From Exiguobacterium flavidum (GTDB lineage Bacteria > Bacillota > Bacilli > Exiguobacteriales > Exiguobacteriaceae): DNA of 64,000 nt. Below, piece by piece: positions 1 to 7,757 of the stretch. The stretch spans positions 62,001 through 126,000 of the forward strand of contig NZ_QPKS01000003.1 of the NCBI RefSeq assembly GCF_003344535.1. Reading direction: 5' to 3'. How positions within the stretch are numbered: the first letter of the stretch is position 1; every line of letters begins with the position of its first letter. The notes beneath the pieces were generated by a model. The model was not told the origin of the DNA. It saw only the letters and a program-made list of their open reading frames with translations, and did no database searches. The position numbers and the translations under genes are program-made.

Positions 1-1245
1 CCCGCCTTTCGCGAGGCCACTCGATCCGCCTGCGACGACATACCCATTACCGTCAGGTTCCGCGATGAAGACGCTCTCTGTCTTCAAGACGACGTAGACA
101 CCGTGTTTCGCCGCGTACCCGCTTGCATGACCGATCGGATCATCGGCGACGTCACTCGCATGTATGCCGTTCAGTTTCGCGAACTCGCCAAGATGAGGCG
201 TGATGACGAGCGGTGCCGAACGTTTCGGATAATCTGCGTGCAAGAGTGCCCCCGCGTCGAGGACGAGCGGGATTTCCGACTCGAACAACACGCCGAGCCA
301 TTCGCCGACCTTTCGTTGATCATCGAGCCCGGGACCGATTCCTGCCGCGGTCGCTTGGTCCAACATCTCGCTAATCGCCTGCGTCTCCTGCTCGATCAGC
401 ATCGCCTCCGGCAAATTCACTGTGATCGCAAGACGCGATGCCTCCGGACAAGCCACCTGCAGTTTTCCCGCACCTGCGCGCAGACAGGCTCTCGCGGCCA
501 TCTGAATCGATCCTGGCATCTTCCTGCTTCCGCCGACGAGCAGAGCCGTCCCGTACGTCCCTTTGTGACCGAACTTGTCACGCGCGAGCAACGGTTCGAT
601 TTCCTGCGCTTCCACCAAGCGCCAATCCGACTGATCAGGAAGACCGATGTCGATTCGGACGAGCTCACCATAATAAGGGGATGTCTTTTTCAGGAAGGCT
701 GAGAATTTGTAGGCATGGAGAGAACAGGTGACATCCGCCATGATCGCCTTACCTGTGAATCCGTTCGCATCGTCCGCCGGTACACCGCTCGGGACGTCGA
801 TCGCGTATAGTACCGCACCATTCTCCCGCATCCGTCCAGTCCGTTCGATCCATTCCGCGAGCACCGGGTTCTCCCGGCTTGGATCATAACCGATACCATA
901 CATGGCGTCGACGATGACATCGTAGTGGTCTTTTTCCTCGCGATCGATCCCGAAGTTCGCCGCATATTCCGCGTGGATCCGTGCATGTTCCGTTTTCGGC
1001 TTGCCGGCGGGTGCGACGACCGTGACGGCATGGCCGTCCCGTGCAAGTTCGCGAGCGACGACGTAGCCGTCCCCCCCATTATTGCCTGTACCGCAGAGGA
1101 CGAGGATGCTATTCTTACCGTTTATCCGCTTTTTCATCTCGCCGGCTATCCCCGCGCCGGCCCTCTCCATCAACACGGCCGGAGGAAGCCCCTTCTGTTC
1201 CGACCACGCGTCGATTCGTCTGATTTGTTCAGAACTGCATATCAC
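1..1245 (-). CDS. nnr: Bifunctional NAD(P)H-hydrate epimerase / ADP-dependent dehydratase, 3' end outside window
   Basis: Repairs damaged NADHX/NADPHX: the N-terminal epimerase interconverts the R and S forms and the C-terminal kinase-like domain dehydrates the S form using ADP. The open frame has no stop before position 1, so about 415 codons of an expected ~500 are visible. Residues 52-60 read GTGNNGGDG, the epimerase signature; the dehydratase domain starts near residue 228 with GTYG and LLVGGS, followed by TPHLGEF near 350. The start is a GTG at 1245 preceded by GGAGG with 8-nt spacing; an ATG two bases inside is out of frame. The usual LKG of the dehydratase reads LKT here (residues 387-389). 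Family assignment is secure; the C-terminus cannot be judged. Confidence 0.93.
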   Translation of the reverse strand, partial: MICSSEQIRRIDAWSEQKGLPPAVLMERAGAGIAGEMKKRINGKNSILVLCGTGNNGGDGYVVARELARDGHAVTVVAPAGKPKTEHARIHAEYAANFGIDREEKDHYDVIVDAMYGIGYDPSRENPVLAEWIERTGRMRENGAVLYAIDVPSGVPADDANGFTGKAIMADVTCSLHAYKFSAFLKKTSPYYGELVRIDIGLPDQSDWRLVEAQEIEPLLARDKFGHKGTYGTALLVGGSRKMPGSIQMAARACLRAGAGKLQVACPEASRLAITVNLPEAMLIEQETQAISEMLDQATAAGIGPGLDDQRKVGEWLGVLFESEIPLVLDAGALLHADYPKRSAPLVITPHLGEFAKLNGIHASDVADDPIGHASGYAAKHGVYVVLKTESVFIAEPDGNGYVVAGGSSGLAKGG

Positions 1246-1285
1246 GAACCTCACCTCCACTCGGATATTCCCCTTCACCAGAAAT

Positions 1286-1317
1286 GAAAAACGCCCTTCC
1301 TCTCGCAAGGATGGGCG
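1286..1317 (-). terminator. Rho-independent terminator of zur
   Basis: On the minus strand the arms CGCCCATCC and GGAAGGGCG flank a short loop and are followed by TTTTT. It lies just beyond the zur stop codon and before nnr. Confidence 0.7.
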
Positions 1318-1326
1318 AATCGTACA

Positions 1327-1752
1327 TCAATTCTTCAGGCATGCCGCGCAGCGGCCGTAGATTTCGAACTTGTGGTCCTCGATCTCGAAGCCCGATTCAT
1401 TGACCGGGCCGAGCCACTCCATCGGACAGACGTCGAGCGTCTCCGTCTTCCCGCATGAGCGGCAGATCAGATGATGGTGATGGGTGCCGGAGACGCAGGC
1501 AGCCCGGTATTTCATCTCTCCGTCAAGTTCGGTCGTCTCGAGTATGTCGATCGCAGCGAAATCGTTCAAATTGCGATAGATCGTATCATAACTGAGCGAC
1601 GGGTGAGAGAGGCGCAGTTCCTCAGCGACCTCCCGCGCGCTGACGTAACGGTTCGCTTCGAACAGGTAGCCGAGGAGGTCTAGCCGCTTCGGCGTCATCT
1701 TGAACCCGGACGTCTTCATGCGTTCACGCGCTCTTTCGAGTTGTTTTCCCAT
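1327..1752 (-). CDS. zur: Fur-family zinc-responsive repressor Zur
   Basis: Metal-dependent transcription repressor that shuts off zinc uptake when zinc is plentiful. The 141 residues have the Fur fold: an N-terminal winged helix (about 1-85) and a C-terminal metal-binding dimerisation domain with HHHH, CRSC and a terminal CAAC, giving the two CxxC pairs of a structural zinc site. Zur is chosen over Fur/PerR because the gene overlaps znuB by 29 bases at the end of znuC-znuB, the position Zur (yqfV) holds near nfo in Bacillus. The start has AGGAGG 8 nt upstream. It is probably autoregulated through the Zur box at 3383-3397, as it sits in the same transcription unit. Confidence 0.9.
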   Translation of the reverse strand: MGKQLERARERMKTSGFKMTPKRLDLLGYLFEANRYVSAREVAEELRLSHPSLSYDTIYRNLNDFAAIDILETTELDGEMKYRAACVSGTHHHHLICRSCGKTETLDVCPMEWLGPVNESGFEIEDHKFEIYGRCAACLKN

Positions 1753-2590
1753 GGTGCTTCCCTCCTACGAATCGTTCAGCGGACATGACGATGATAAGTT
1801 CAAGTACGGCGAGCATGACGATCATCCCGCCCGGCGCGAGATCGAACTGGTAGGCGAGGATGAGTCCGGCGATGGTCGCGACCTCCCCGAACACGATCGA
1901 CCAGAAGATGGTCGCCTTGAAGCTCTTCGCGAAGCGGAGAGCCGCTGCGACCGGTAAGGTGATCAGGCTCGACACGAGCAGAATACCGACGATCCGCATG
2001 CTGATCGCGATGACGAGAGCGACGACAATCATGAAGACGACATGGACGAGCTGAAGCCGGATACCGGACACCCGTGCCTGCTCCTCATCGAACGACAGGA
2101 AGAGGAGCTCCTTATAGAACAGGGAGACGAAGACGATGACGATGACCGCTACGATCAAAATCGTATAGACGTCGGTCAACGTCACAGCCGACACCGTCCC
2201 GAACAGGAAGGAGACGAGGTCCATCGAGAACCCGTTCGCCATGCTGATGAAAATCGCGCCGAGTCCCATACCGGTCGCCATCATGATCGGGATGGCGAGC
2301 TCCTGGAAATGACGATACTTCGAGCGTAGCCAGTCGATCAAAAGCGCCGCGATGACCGCCGTGACGATGCCGAGATAGAGCGGATTGAGACCGGCAAGGC
2401 TCGACACCATCCCGGAGATGAGCAAGCTGAGTGCGATTCCGGCAAGCGTCACATGTGACAGGGCATCCGCGATCAGACTCATCCGGCGGACGACGACGAA
2501 TGATCCGATGAACGGTGCCGTGAATCCGATCAAGAGCGCTGCGACGAGTGCATATTGCAGAAATTTGAAGGTCATGAACGCTTCGATCAT
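1724..2590 (-). CDS. znuB: Zinc ABC transporter permease ZnuB
   Basis: Membrane subunit of a metal ABC importer of the ABC-3 (ZnuB/MntB) type. The 288 residues are almost wholly hydrophobic, with about eight predicted helices, and carry the family pattern PFIGSFVVVRRMSLIADALSH near the N-terminus. Its ATG overlaps the znuC stop (ATGA) and its own 3' end overlaps zur, so the three genes are translationally coupled. Zinc as substrate is inferred from zur and the Zur box. No substrate-binding protein (ZnuA) is encoded nearby, so the binding subunit must lie elsewhere. Confidence 0.9.
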   Translation of the reverse strand: MIEAFMTFKFLQYALVAALLIGFTAPFIGSFVVVRRMSLIADALSHVTLAGIALSLLISGMVSSLAGLNPLYLGIVTAVIAALLIDWLRSKYRHFQELAIPIMMATGMGLGAIFISMANGFSMDLVSFLFGTVSAVTLTDVYTILIVAVIVIVFVSLFYKELLFLSFDEEQARVSGIRLQLVHVVFMIVVALVIAISMRIVGILLVSSLITLPVAAALRFAKSFKATIFWSIVFGEVATIAGLILAYQFDLAPGGMIVMLAVLELIIVMSAERFVGGKHHGKTTRKSA

Positions 2591-3351
2591 ACGCGTTCAC
2601 CTTCGTGGACGAGGACGCGTCCCGGAACAGGATAGAGTGACCGTATCTCCTTCTCGTCGAGCTCCCAGTATTCCTTGATGCCGCAATTGCAGCCGAGCTT
2701 ACCGTCGATCAAGTGGACGACGTCGGTGACGAGCCGGCTGACGAAGTGGATATCGTGAGTGACGAGGACGAAAGTCCGCTTCTTATCCGCCCGCAGTTCT
2801 TCGAGTATCTCGTAGAACTCCTTGACGTAACGCTGGTCGACTCCGACAGTCGGTTCGTCGAGGATCATCAGCTCGGGGTCATTGACGAGCGCACGCGCGA
2901 TGAAGACCCGTTGTTGTTGGCCTCCGGACAGGTCTCCCACCTTCGAGCTCCTCCGGTCCCACATCCCAACCGTCTCGAGCGCCTGGCGGACCTTAGTGCG
3001 ATCCCCCTTCTTCAGCCGCTTGAACAGCCCTTTCTTTGCATATAATCCCATCTCGACTACCTCTTCGACGGTTACTGGAAAACCTGAATTGAACGAGGCC
3101 GCCTTCTGTGAGACATAGCTGATCCGCCACCACTCGTCGAACTGGTCGAGTTCGCGACCGAACAACCTGATCGACCCTTCAGGCTTCAGCAGGCCGAGTA
3201 TACATTTGATGAGTGTCGATTTTCCCGAACCGTTCTCTCCGACGATCGCCAGGAACTCGCCTTGCCGGACGGCAAGCGAGATGTCGCTCAGAACACGGCG
3301 GTCTGGATAGTCATAGGACAGATGATTGATTTCGATGATTGGTTCTGACAT
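2587..3351 (-). CDS. znuC: Zinc ABC transporter ATP-binding protein ZnuC
   Basis: ATPase of the metal importer, 254 residues. Walker A is GENGSGKST (near residue 38), the signature is LSGGQQQR, and Walker B is LMILDEPTVG followed by the switch histidine in VTHD. The ATG at 3351 is preferred to an in-frame start 60 bases upstream because AAGGAGG lies 6 nt before it and the family begins near IIEINHLSYDY. First gene of znuC-znuB-zur, with the promoter and Zur box immediately upstream. Confidence 0.92.
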   Translation of the reverse strand: MSEPIIEINHLSYDYPDRRVLSDISLAVRQGEFLAIVGENGSGKSTLIKCILGLLKPEGSIRLFGRELDQFDEWWRISYVSQKAASFNSGFPVTVEEVVEMGLYAKKGLFKRLKKGDRTKVRQALETVGMWDRRSSKVGDLSGGQQQRVFIARALVNDPELMILDEPTVGVDQRYVKEFYEILEELRADKKRTFVLVTHDIHFVSRLVTDVVHLIDGKLGCNCGIKEYWELDEKEIRSLYPVPGRVLVHEGERV

Positions 3352-3382
3352 GTCGTTCCTCCTTCCGTTCGCTTGTGACAAA

Positions 3383-3397
3383 ACGGAATAATTACGT
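3383..3397. promoter_or_regulatory. zur box: Zur box (operator)
   Basis: The sequence ACGGAATAATTACGT is an inverted repeat of two 7-mers around a central A with a single mismatched pair. It agrees at 11 of 14 fixed positions with the B. subtilis Zur box TCGTAATnATTACGA as I recall it. It lies just downstream of the predicted transcription start of znuC, where a bound repressor would block transcription. Regulation is inferred. Confidence 0.8.
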
Positions 3398-3413
3398 CTT
3401 ACATAGCCCACTC

Positions 3414-3442
3414 ATTATAGCGCCAAGCTTGAAAGAGCGCAA
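3414..3442 (-). promoter_or_regulatory. Promoter of znuC-znuB-zur
   Basis: On the minus strand, TTGCGC (3437-3442) is followed after 17 bases by a perfect TATAAT (3414-3419). This is a SigA-type promoter whose start would fall within about 15 bases of the Zur box. Confidence 0.75.
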
Positions 3443-3552
3443 TCACAGGGATTCGTCCACACTTCTTCCCCATGTTTCTCCCGTTTTCAAGAGGGGTTAT
3501 GAGGGAAAGCATGGAAGTGAGAGTCTAGTGAACTGAAAGGGGTCGAACGATC

Positions 3553-5085
3553 GTGAAGAACGAACTTGCTGTCATCGATATCGGATCGAACTCGATTCGA
3601 TATGTCATCTTCCACGCGACGGCCTCCCGTCGGCTTGAAGAAAAAATCAACGTCAAAGTGGTCGCCCGGCTGTCGGCGCATATCGACAAGAAGGGTGCTC
3701 TAAGCATTGAAGGAATCGAACTGCTGATCGATACGCTGAACCGCTTCCACGCGCTCGGTGAGTCCCATGCCGTCGAGGAGACGCTAGTCGTCGCGACGGC
3801 AGCAATCCGGAATGCGAGCAATCAGGAAGAGATCTCTGCTGCCGTAGAGACAGGCACTCCCTATGCGATGCGCATCCTGTCGGACGAACAGGAGGCCTAC
3901 TACGGCTATTTCGCCATCATCAACTCGACGTTCCTCCGTGACGGATTTTCCGTCGACATCGGCGGCGGGTCCATGGAAGTGACGTGGATCGAGGATCGCG
4001 AAATGGTCGCTTATCACAGTTTTCCGTTTGGTGCCGTGACGCTGACGAAGCGCTTCGTCTCCGGTGAGACGATGACTGAGACGGAACGGAAACAACTGAC
4101 GAAATTTTTAAGGAGCGAATTCGCGAAGCTGCCCTGGCTAAAGGGCAAGAAGCTTCCGCTGATCGGGGTCGGGGGGTCTGCCCGTAACTTCGTCAAGGTC
4201 CATCAGGCGAAGACCGACTACCCGCTTCCTGACGTCCATCAATATCAGGTCAAGGAGAAGGAACTCGAGAAGGTGATCGATGATTTGTTCGGTCTGTCGC
4301 AAAAACAGCTCGCGAAAGTCGACGGATTGTCGAAGGACCGGATCGACATCATCACCCCCGCCCTTCTCGCCATCCATGAACTTGCCCTCTATATCGGCGC
4401 CGAGCAGTTCGTGATGAGCAATTACGGTCTTCGCGAAGGACTGCTCTACGAGCACGCTCTCGAGGAGAAAGGCGAGACGCGGGTCCAGAACGTCAAGGAG
4501 GAGAGCATCCTTCAGCTCGAGACGGACTATCACGTGATCCGCGAGCGAAACGGTTATGTCGGTCGGCTTGCCCACTCCGTTTATGCAGGGCTTGTCGATA
4601 CGGGCATCATCCCATTCCGCGAAGCGGATGAGCGTCTTCTTTCCTCCGCCTCCCGACTATTATATTGCGGGCGTTATATCAATCCGGACACAAGATCGGA
4701 TCAGACATTCCATCTGTTGACGAATACAGGATTGAAAGGGCTGACGCATAAGGACCGAATCGCCCTTGCAGTCGTCAGTTCCTTTTCTTCGACCCGCCGG
4801 ACGGAGCGATTCCTTTCGCCCTATAAGGACTGGTTCACCGCGAAATCGGTGCTAAGGTTCAATCTGCTTGGTGCGATCCTGAAATTTGCCGACGGGCTCG
4901 ACGTAACGGAACGGAGCGCGATCGAACACGTCGACGTCTCCCATGATGGAAAGGAATTGCGGATTGCACTTCATGCCGACGGACACGATTGCCGCTTCGA
5001 GATCGAGCGCGGCGAAAAGCAGAAAAAACATCTCGAACGTATACTCGACACACGCATCAGGCTGGAAAAAGGAGACGATACTTAA
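3553..5085 (+). CDS. ppx: Exopolyphosphatase, Ppx/GppA family
   Basis: Releases phosphate from the ends of inorganic polyphosphate, and may also act on pppGpp as some family members do. The 510 residues begin with the actin-like ASKHA motif VIDIGSNSIRYVI, have DIGGGSMEV near residue 138 and GVGGSARN near 215, then an HD-like C-terminal domain (about 320-510), the long two-module form. It starts with GTG, with AAAGGGG about 10 nt upstream. The stop overlaps the ppk start (TAATG), so polyphosphate synthesis and breakdown are encoded in one coupled unit. Confidence 0.92.
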   Translation: MKNELAVIDIGSNSIRYVIFHATASRRLEEKINVKVVARLSAHIDKKGALSIEGIELLIDTLNRFHALGESHAVEETLVVATAAIRNASNQEEISAAVETGTPYAMRILSDEQEAYYGYFAIINSTFLRDGFSVDIGGGSMEVTWIEDREMVAYHSFPFGAVTLTKRFVSGETMTETERKQLTKFLRSEFAKLPWLKGKKLPLIGVGGSARNFVKVHQAKTDYPLPDVHQYQVKEKELEKVIDDLFGLSQKQLAKVDGLSKDRIDIITPALLAIHELALYIGAEQFVMSNYGLREGLLYEHALEEKGETRVQNVKEESILQLETDYHVIRERNGYVGRLAHSVYAGLVDTGIIPFREADERLLSSASRLLYCGRYINPDTRSDQTFHLLTNTGLKGLTHKDRIALAVVSSFSSTRRTERFLSPYKDWFTAKSVLRFNLLGAILKFADGLDVTERSAIEHVDVSHDGKELRIALHADGHDCRFEIERGEKQKKHLERILDTRIRLEKGDDT

Positions 5086-7241
5086 TGATACTGGATCAAC
5101 CGGAACACTTTAATAACCGGGAACTCAGCTGGCTCAAATTCAATGAACGCGTCCTCGAGGAAGTCCGCGATACGAGAAACCCGCTGATGGAACGGCTCAA
5201 GTTTCTCGCCATCTTCAGTTCGAACCTTGATGAATTCTTCATGGTGCGCGTCGGTGGCTTGAAGGATGACGTCCTCGCAGGATTCAATAAACCGGAGAAC
5301 AAGCAACAAATGACACCAAAGCAACAGTTGAAGGCGATTTCCGCCAAGACGAAAGAGCTTGTCGCAAGCGAGTACGAGGCGTTCAAGGAAGTGAGAATCG
5401 CCTTGGAACAGGAAGGGATTCGTTTCCTTCAGCCGCGACAGCTGAATCCGGATCAACTCTCGTATGTAAGCAGCTTCTTCCGCGAGAAGGTCTTCCCTGT
5501 CCTGACGCCCGTCGCGATCGATGCCTACCGCCCTTTCCCGATGCTATCCTCGAAGTCCCTCAACATCGCGACGATCGTCGAGGCGGAAGACGGCGCTCGG
5601 CGGCATCTCGCCCTCGTCCAGGTACCAAGCGTTCTTCCGCGCTTCGTCGACCTGCCTGTCGACGATGAGGAAACGACCTCCGTCATCCTGCTAGAGGATG
5701 TGATCAGTCTTTTCATCGACGCCCTGTTCAAGGGGTTCAGAGTCGTCTCCTCGATGCCGTTCCGGATCACTCGCAACGCCGATCTTCCTTTCCATGAGGA
5801 GGGGACGCACGATCTGTTGAAACTGATTGAAAAGGAATTGAAGAAACGTCGCTGGGGCGTCGCGATCCGTCTCGAGGTACAGGAGAACACCGTCAATGAA
5901 GAGCTGCTCAGCATGCTGCGAGACGTGCTCGACCTGCAGGAGCGCGACATCTTCACTGTCGACGGACCGATCGATCTGACCTTCGCCTTCTCGTTCTACT
6001 CGCAGATCGGCGTCGAATATGATCATCTGATCTATCAATCGATCATCTCGTTCGACCCACCGGACCTCGACCAGACGAAGAACCTGTTCAACGAAATCTT
6101 GAAGAAGGACCACCTGCTCCACCACCCGTACCAATCCTTCGACCCGGTCGTCCGCCTGATCGCGCAGGCCTCGAACGATCCGAGCGTCCTCGCGATCAAA
6201 CAGACGCTCTATCGTGTATCAGGCGACTCCCCGATCATCAAGGCGCTCAAGACGGCAGCCGAGAACGGCAAGCAGGTGACGGTGCTCGTCGAATTGAAGG
6301 CTCGCTTCGATGAGGAGAAGAACATCGAATGGGCGAAGCAGCTCGAGAAGGCAGGCGCCCACGTGATCTATGGTTACAGCGACCTGAAGACCCACTCGAA
6401 GATCACCTTGATCGTCCGCATGAACGAAGGAAGGATCCAGCGGTTCGTCCATCTCGGCACCGGGAACTACAATGACTCGACGGCGAAACTTTACACCGAC
6501 ATCGGTTTGCTGACAGCTAAGGAAGAGATCGCTGAGGATGCGACGAACTTCTTCAACTGGCTGTCCGGTTACGGGGAACAGCCGGACTGGAACGTCATCC
6601 ATACCTCGCCGAACTCGATGCTGACCCGCTTCCTCGCGCTCATCGACGAAGAGATCAAGTTTCATAAGAAAAATGGGGACGGCAGGATCGTCGCCAAGAT
6701 GAACAGCCTGACCGAGAAGGAAATCATGCTCAAGCTGTATGAGGCCTCTCGGGCCGGTGTGAAAATCGACTTGATCGTCCGTGGCGTCTGCTGTCTTCGC
6801 TCCGGCATCAAAGACGTCTCGGAGAACATCCGCGTCATCTCGATCATCGACCGCTATCTCGAGCACTCACGGGTCTTCTACTTCCACCATGGAGGGGATG
6901 AACTCATCTACTGTTCAAGCGCCGACTGGATGACACGCAACATGCGTAAACGAATTGAGATCCTCTTCCCGATCACTGATGAATCCCACAAGGCATATCT
7001 GAAGAATTGTCTCGCACTCATGCTCGCCGATAACGTCAAGGCCCGTGAGCAGCTCGAGGATGGAACATACCGGTACGTCGAAAAAGGAAAGCGGACGTGC
7101 GAGTCACAAATCGCCATCCAGCACTACACGAACGGACGCCTTCGGATGGTTCCTTCCTTCGATGATCCGCTCGATAAGAAGTGGACTTCCGTCGCTTCGA
7201 CCGAGCATTTGATCTCAAAGAACGGAAATAGCGGAAAATAA
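5085..7241 (+). CDS. ppk1: Polyphosphate kinase 1
   Basis: Reversibly transfers the gamma phosphate of ATP to polyphosphate. The 718 residues match the usual PPK1 length. The N-terminal domain opens FNNRELSWLKFNERVLEE; the two phospholipase-D-like domains hold the catalytic histidine in KTHSK near residue 440, with FVHLGTGNYND after it, and DWMTRNMRKRIE near the end. The ATG at 5085 is chosen because the family starts here, GGAG lies about 10 nt upstream and it overlaps the ppx stop; an in-frame start 96 bases upstream lies inside ppx. Confidence 0.95.
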   Translation: MILDQPEHFNNRELSWLKFNERVLEEVRDTRNPLMERLKFLAIFSSNLDEFFMVRVGGLKDDVLAGFNKPENKQQMTPKQQLKAISAKTKELVASEYEAFKEVRIALEQEGIRFLQPRQLNPDQLSYVSSFFREKVFPVLTPVAIDAYRPFPMLSSKSLNIATIVEAEDGARRHLALVQVPSVLPRFVDLPVDDEETTSVILLEDVISLFIDALFKGFRVVSSMPFRITRNADLPFHEEGTHDLLKLIEKELKKRRWGVAIRLEVQENTVNEELLSMLRDVLDLQERDIFTVDGPIDLTFAFSFYSQIGVEYDHLIYQSIISFDPPDLDQTKNLFNEILKKDHLLHHPYQSFDPVVRLIAQASNDPSVLAIKQTLYRVSGDSPIIKALKTAAENGKQVTVLVELKARFDEEKNIEWAKQLEKAGAHVIYGYSDLKTHSKITLIVRMNEGRIQRFVHLGTGNYNDSTAKLYTDIGLLTAKEEIAEDATNFFNWLSGYGEQPDWNVIHTSPNSMLTRFLALIDEEIKFHKKNGDGRIVAKMNSLTEKEIMLKLYEASRAGVKIDLIVRGVCCLRSGIKDVSENIRVISIIDRYLEHSRVFYFHHGGDELIYCSSADWMTRNMRKRIEILFPITDESHKAYLKNCLALMLADNVKAREQLEDGTYRYVEKGKRTCESQIAIQHYTNGRLRMVPSFDDPLDKKWTSVASTEHLISKNGNSGK

Positions 7242-7244
7242 TCG

Positions 7245-7273
7245 TTGTTTAACGTCAGACTTCTTCATATAAT
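7245..7273 (+). promoter_or_regulatory. Promoter of the XapX-like gene
   Basis: TTGTTT (7245-7250), 17 bases, then a perfect TATAAT (7268-7273). It lies directly after the ppk stop and about 45 bases before the ATG at 7317. Confidence 0.7.
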
Positions 7274-7316
7274 AGATGCTGTAAGCGTTTTTTTCATGAA
7301 GAAAGGACTGGAACTC

Positions 7317-7490
7317 ATGGTTCAACAAATTTTATTATCGTTACTGGCTGGCGTCATCTGTGGCGTCGTCTTCACGGCACTTAAGCTGCCGATCCCGGCT
7401 CCGCCCGTATTCCCTGCGATCGTCGGAATTTTCGGCGTCTTCCTCGGCATGAAGATTTTCCTTTATGCGACGGAACACTGGCCATTCTAA
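7317..7490 (+). CDS. XapX-domain (DUF1427) small membrane protein
   Basis: 57 residues, nearly all hydrophobic, forming two membrane helices around a proline-rich turn (LPIPAPPVFPAIVGIFGVFLG), the pattern of the XapX/DUF1427 family. Function unknown. The ATG at 7317 has AAAGGA about 9 nt upstream; an in-frame codon at 7245 would fall in the promoter. The last six sense codons, the stop and the following base are repeated as a perfect 21-bp direct repeat immediately downstream. Confidence 0.75.
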   Translation: MVQQILLSLLAGVICGVVFTALKLPIPAPPVFPAIVGIFGVFLGMKIFLYATEHWPF

Positions 7491-7512
7491 ACGGAACACT
7501 GGCCATTCTAAA
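7471..7512. repeat. Perfect 21-bp tandem duplication at the XapX-like gene end
   Basis: The unit CGGAACACTGGCCATTCTAA plus one A occurs at 7471-7491 and again at 7492-7512. The first copy holds the last codons and stop; the second is untranslated because the stop lies in copy one. Copies are identical, so the event is recent or the sequence needs checking. Confidence 0.95.
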
Positions 7513-7515
7513 TCG

Positions 7516-7555
7516 AAAAAGCGAGCGTGGACATCATCGTCCCCGCTCGCTTTTT
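7516..7555. terminator. Bidirectional terminator
   Basis: AAAAAGCGAGCG and CGCTCGCTTTTT form a 12-bp stem around a 16-base loop. It separates the rightward XapX-like gene from the leftward feo operon and has T-runs on both strands. Confidence 0.85.
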
Positions 7556-7559
7556 CATT

Positions 7560-7742
7560 TCATTTTTTCAATGCTTCCTGGATCACCTTATCCCAATTGA
7601 CATCTTCACAAGCAGTTTTACACGTCGGCTCGATCTCACATGTCGCGCATTTTCCCTTCTTCGCCTTGTTCATGTAGCGATAAAGCGAATACCCTCCATA
7701 TCCGAAAATCAAGGCACCGAGGATCACGTCGATCAAATGCAT
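7560..7742 (-). CDS. FeoB-associated Cys-rich membrane protein
   Basis: 60 residues: one N-terminal membrane helix, a basic NKAKKGK stretch, then CATC and two further cysteines (EPTCKTACED). Length, topology and position directly after feoB match the FeoB-associated Cys-rich family. The cysteines probably bind iron or assist FeoB at the inner face of the membrane; this is inferred from the family. Last gene of the feo unit, 15 bases after the feoB stop. Confidence 0.85.
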   Translation of the reverse strand: MHLIDVILGALIFGYGGYSLYRYMNKAKKGKCATCEIEPTCKTACEDVNWDKVIQEALKK

Positions 7743-7757
7743 TTGTATTCCCCTCTC

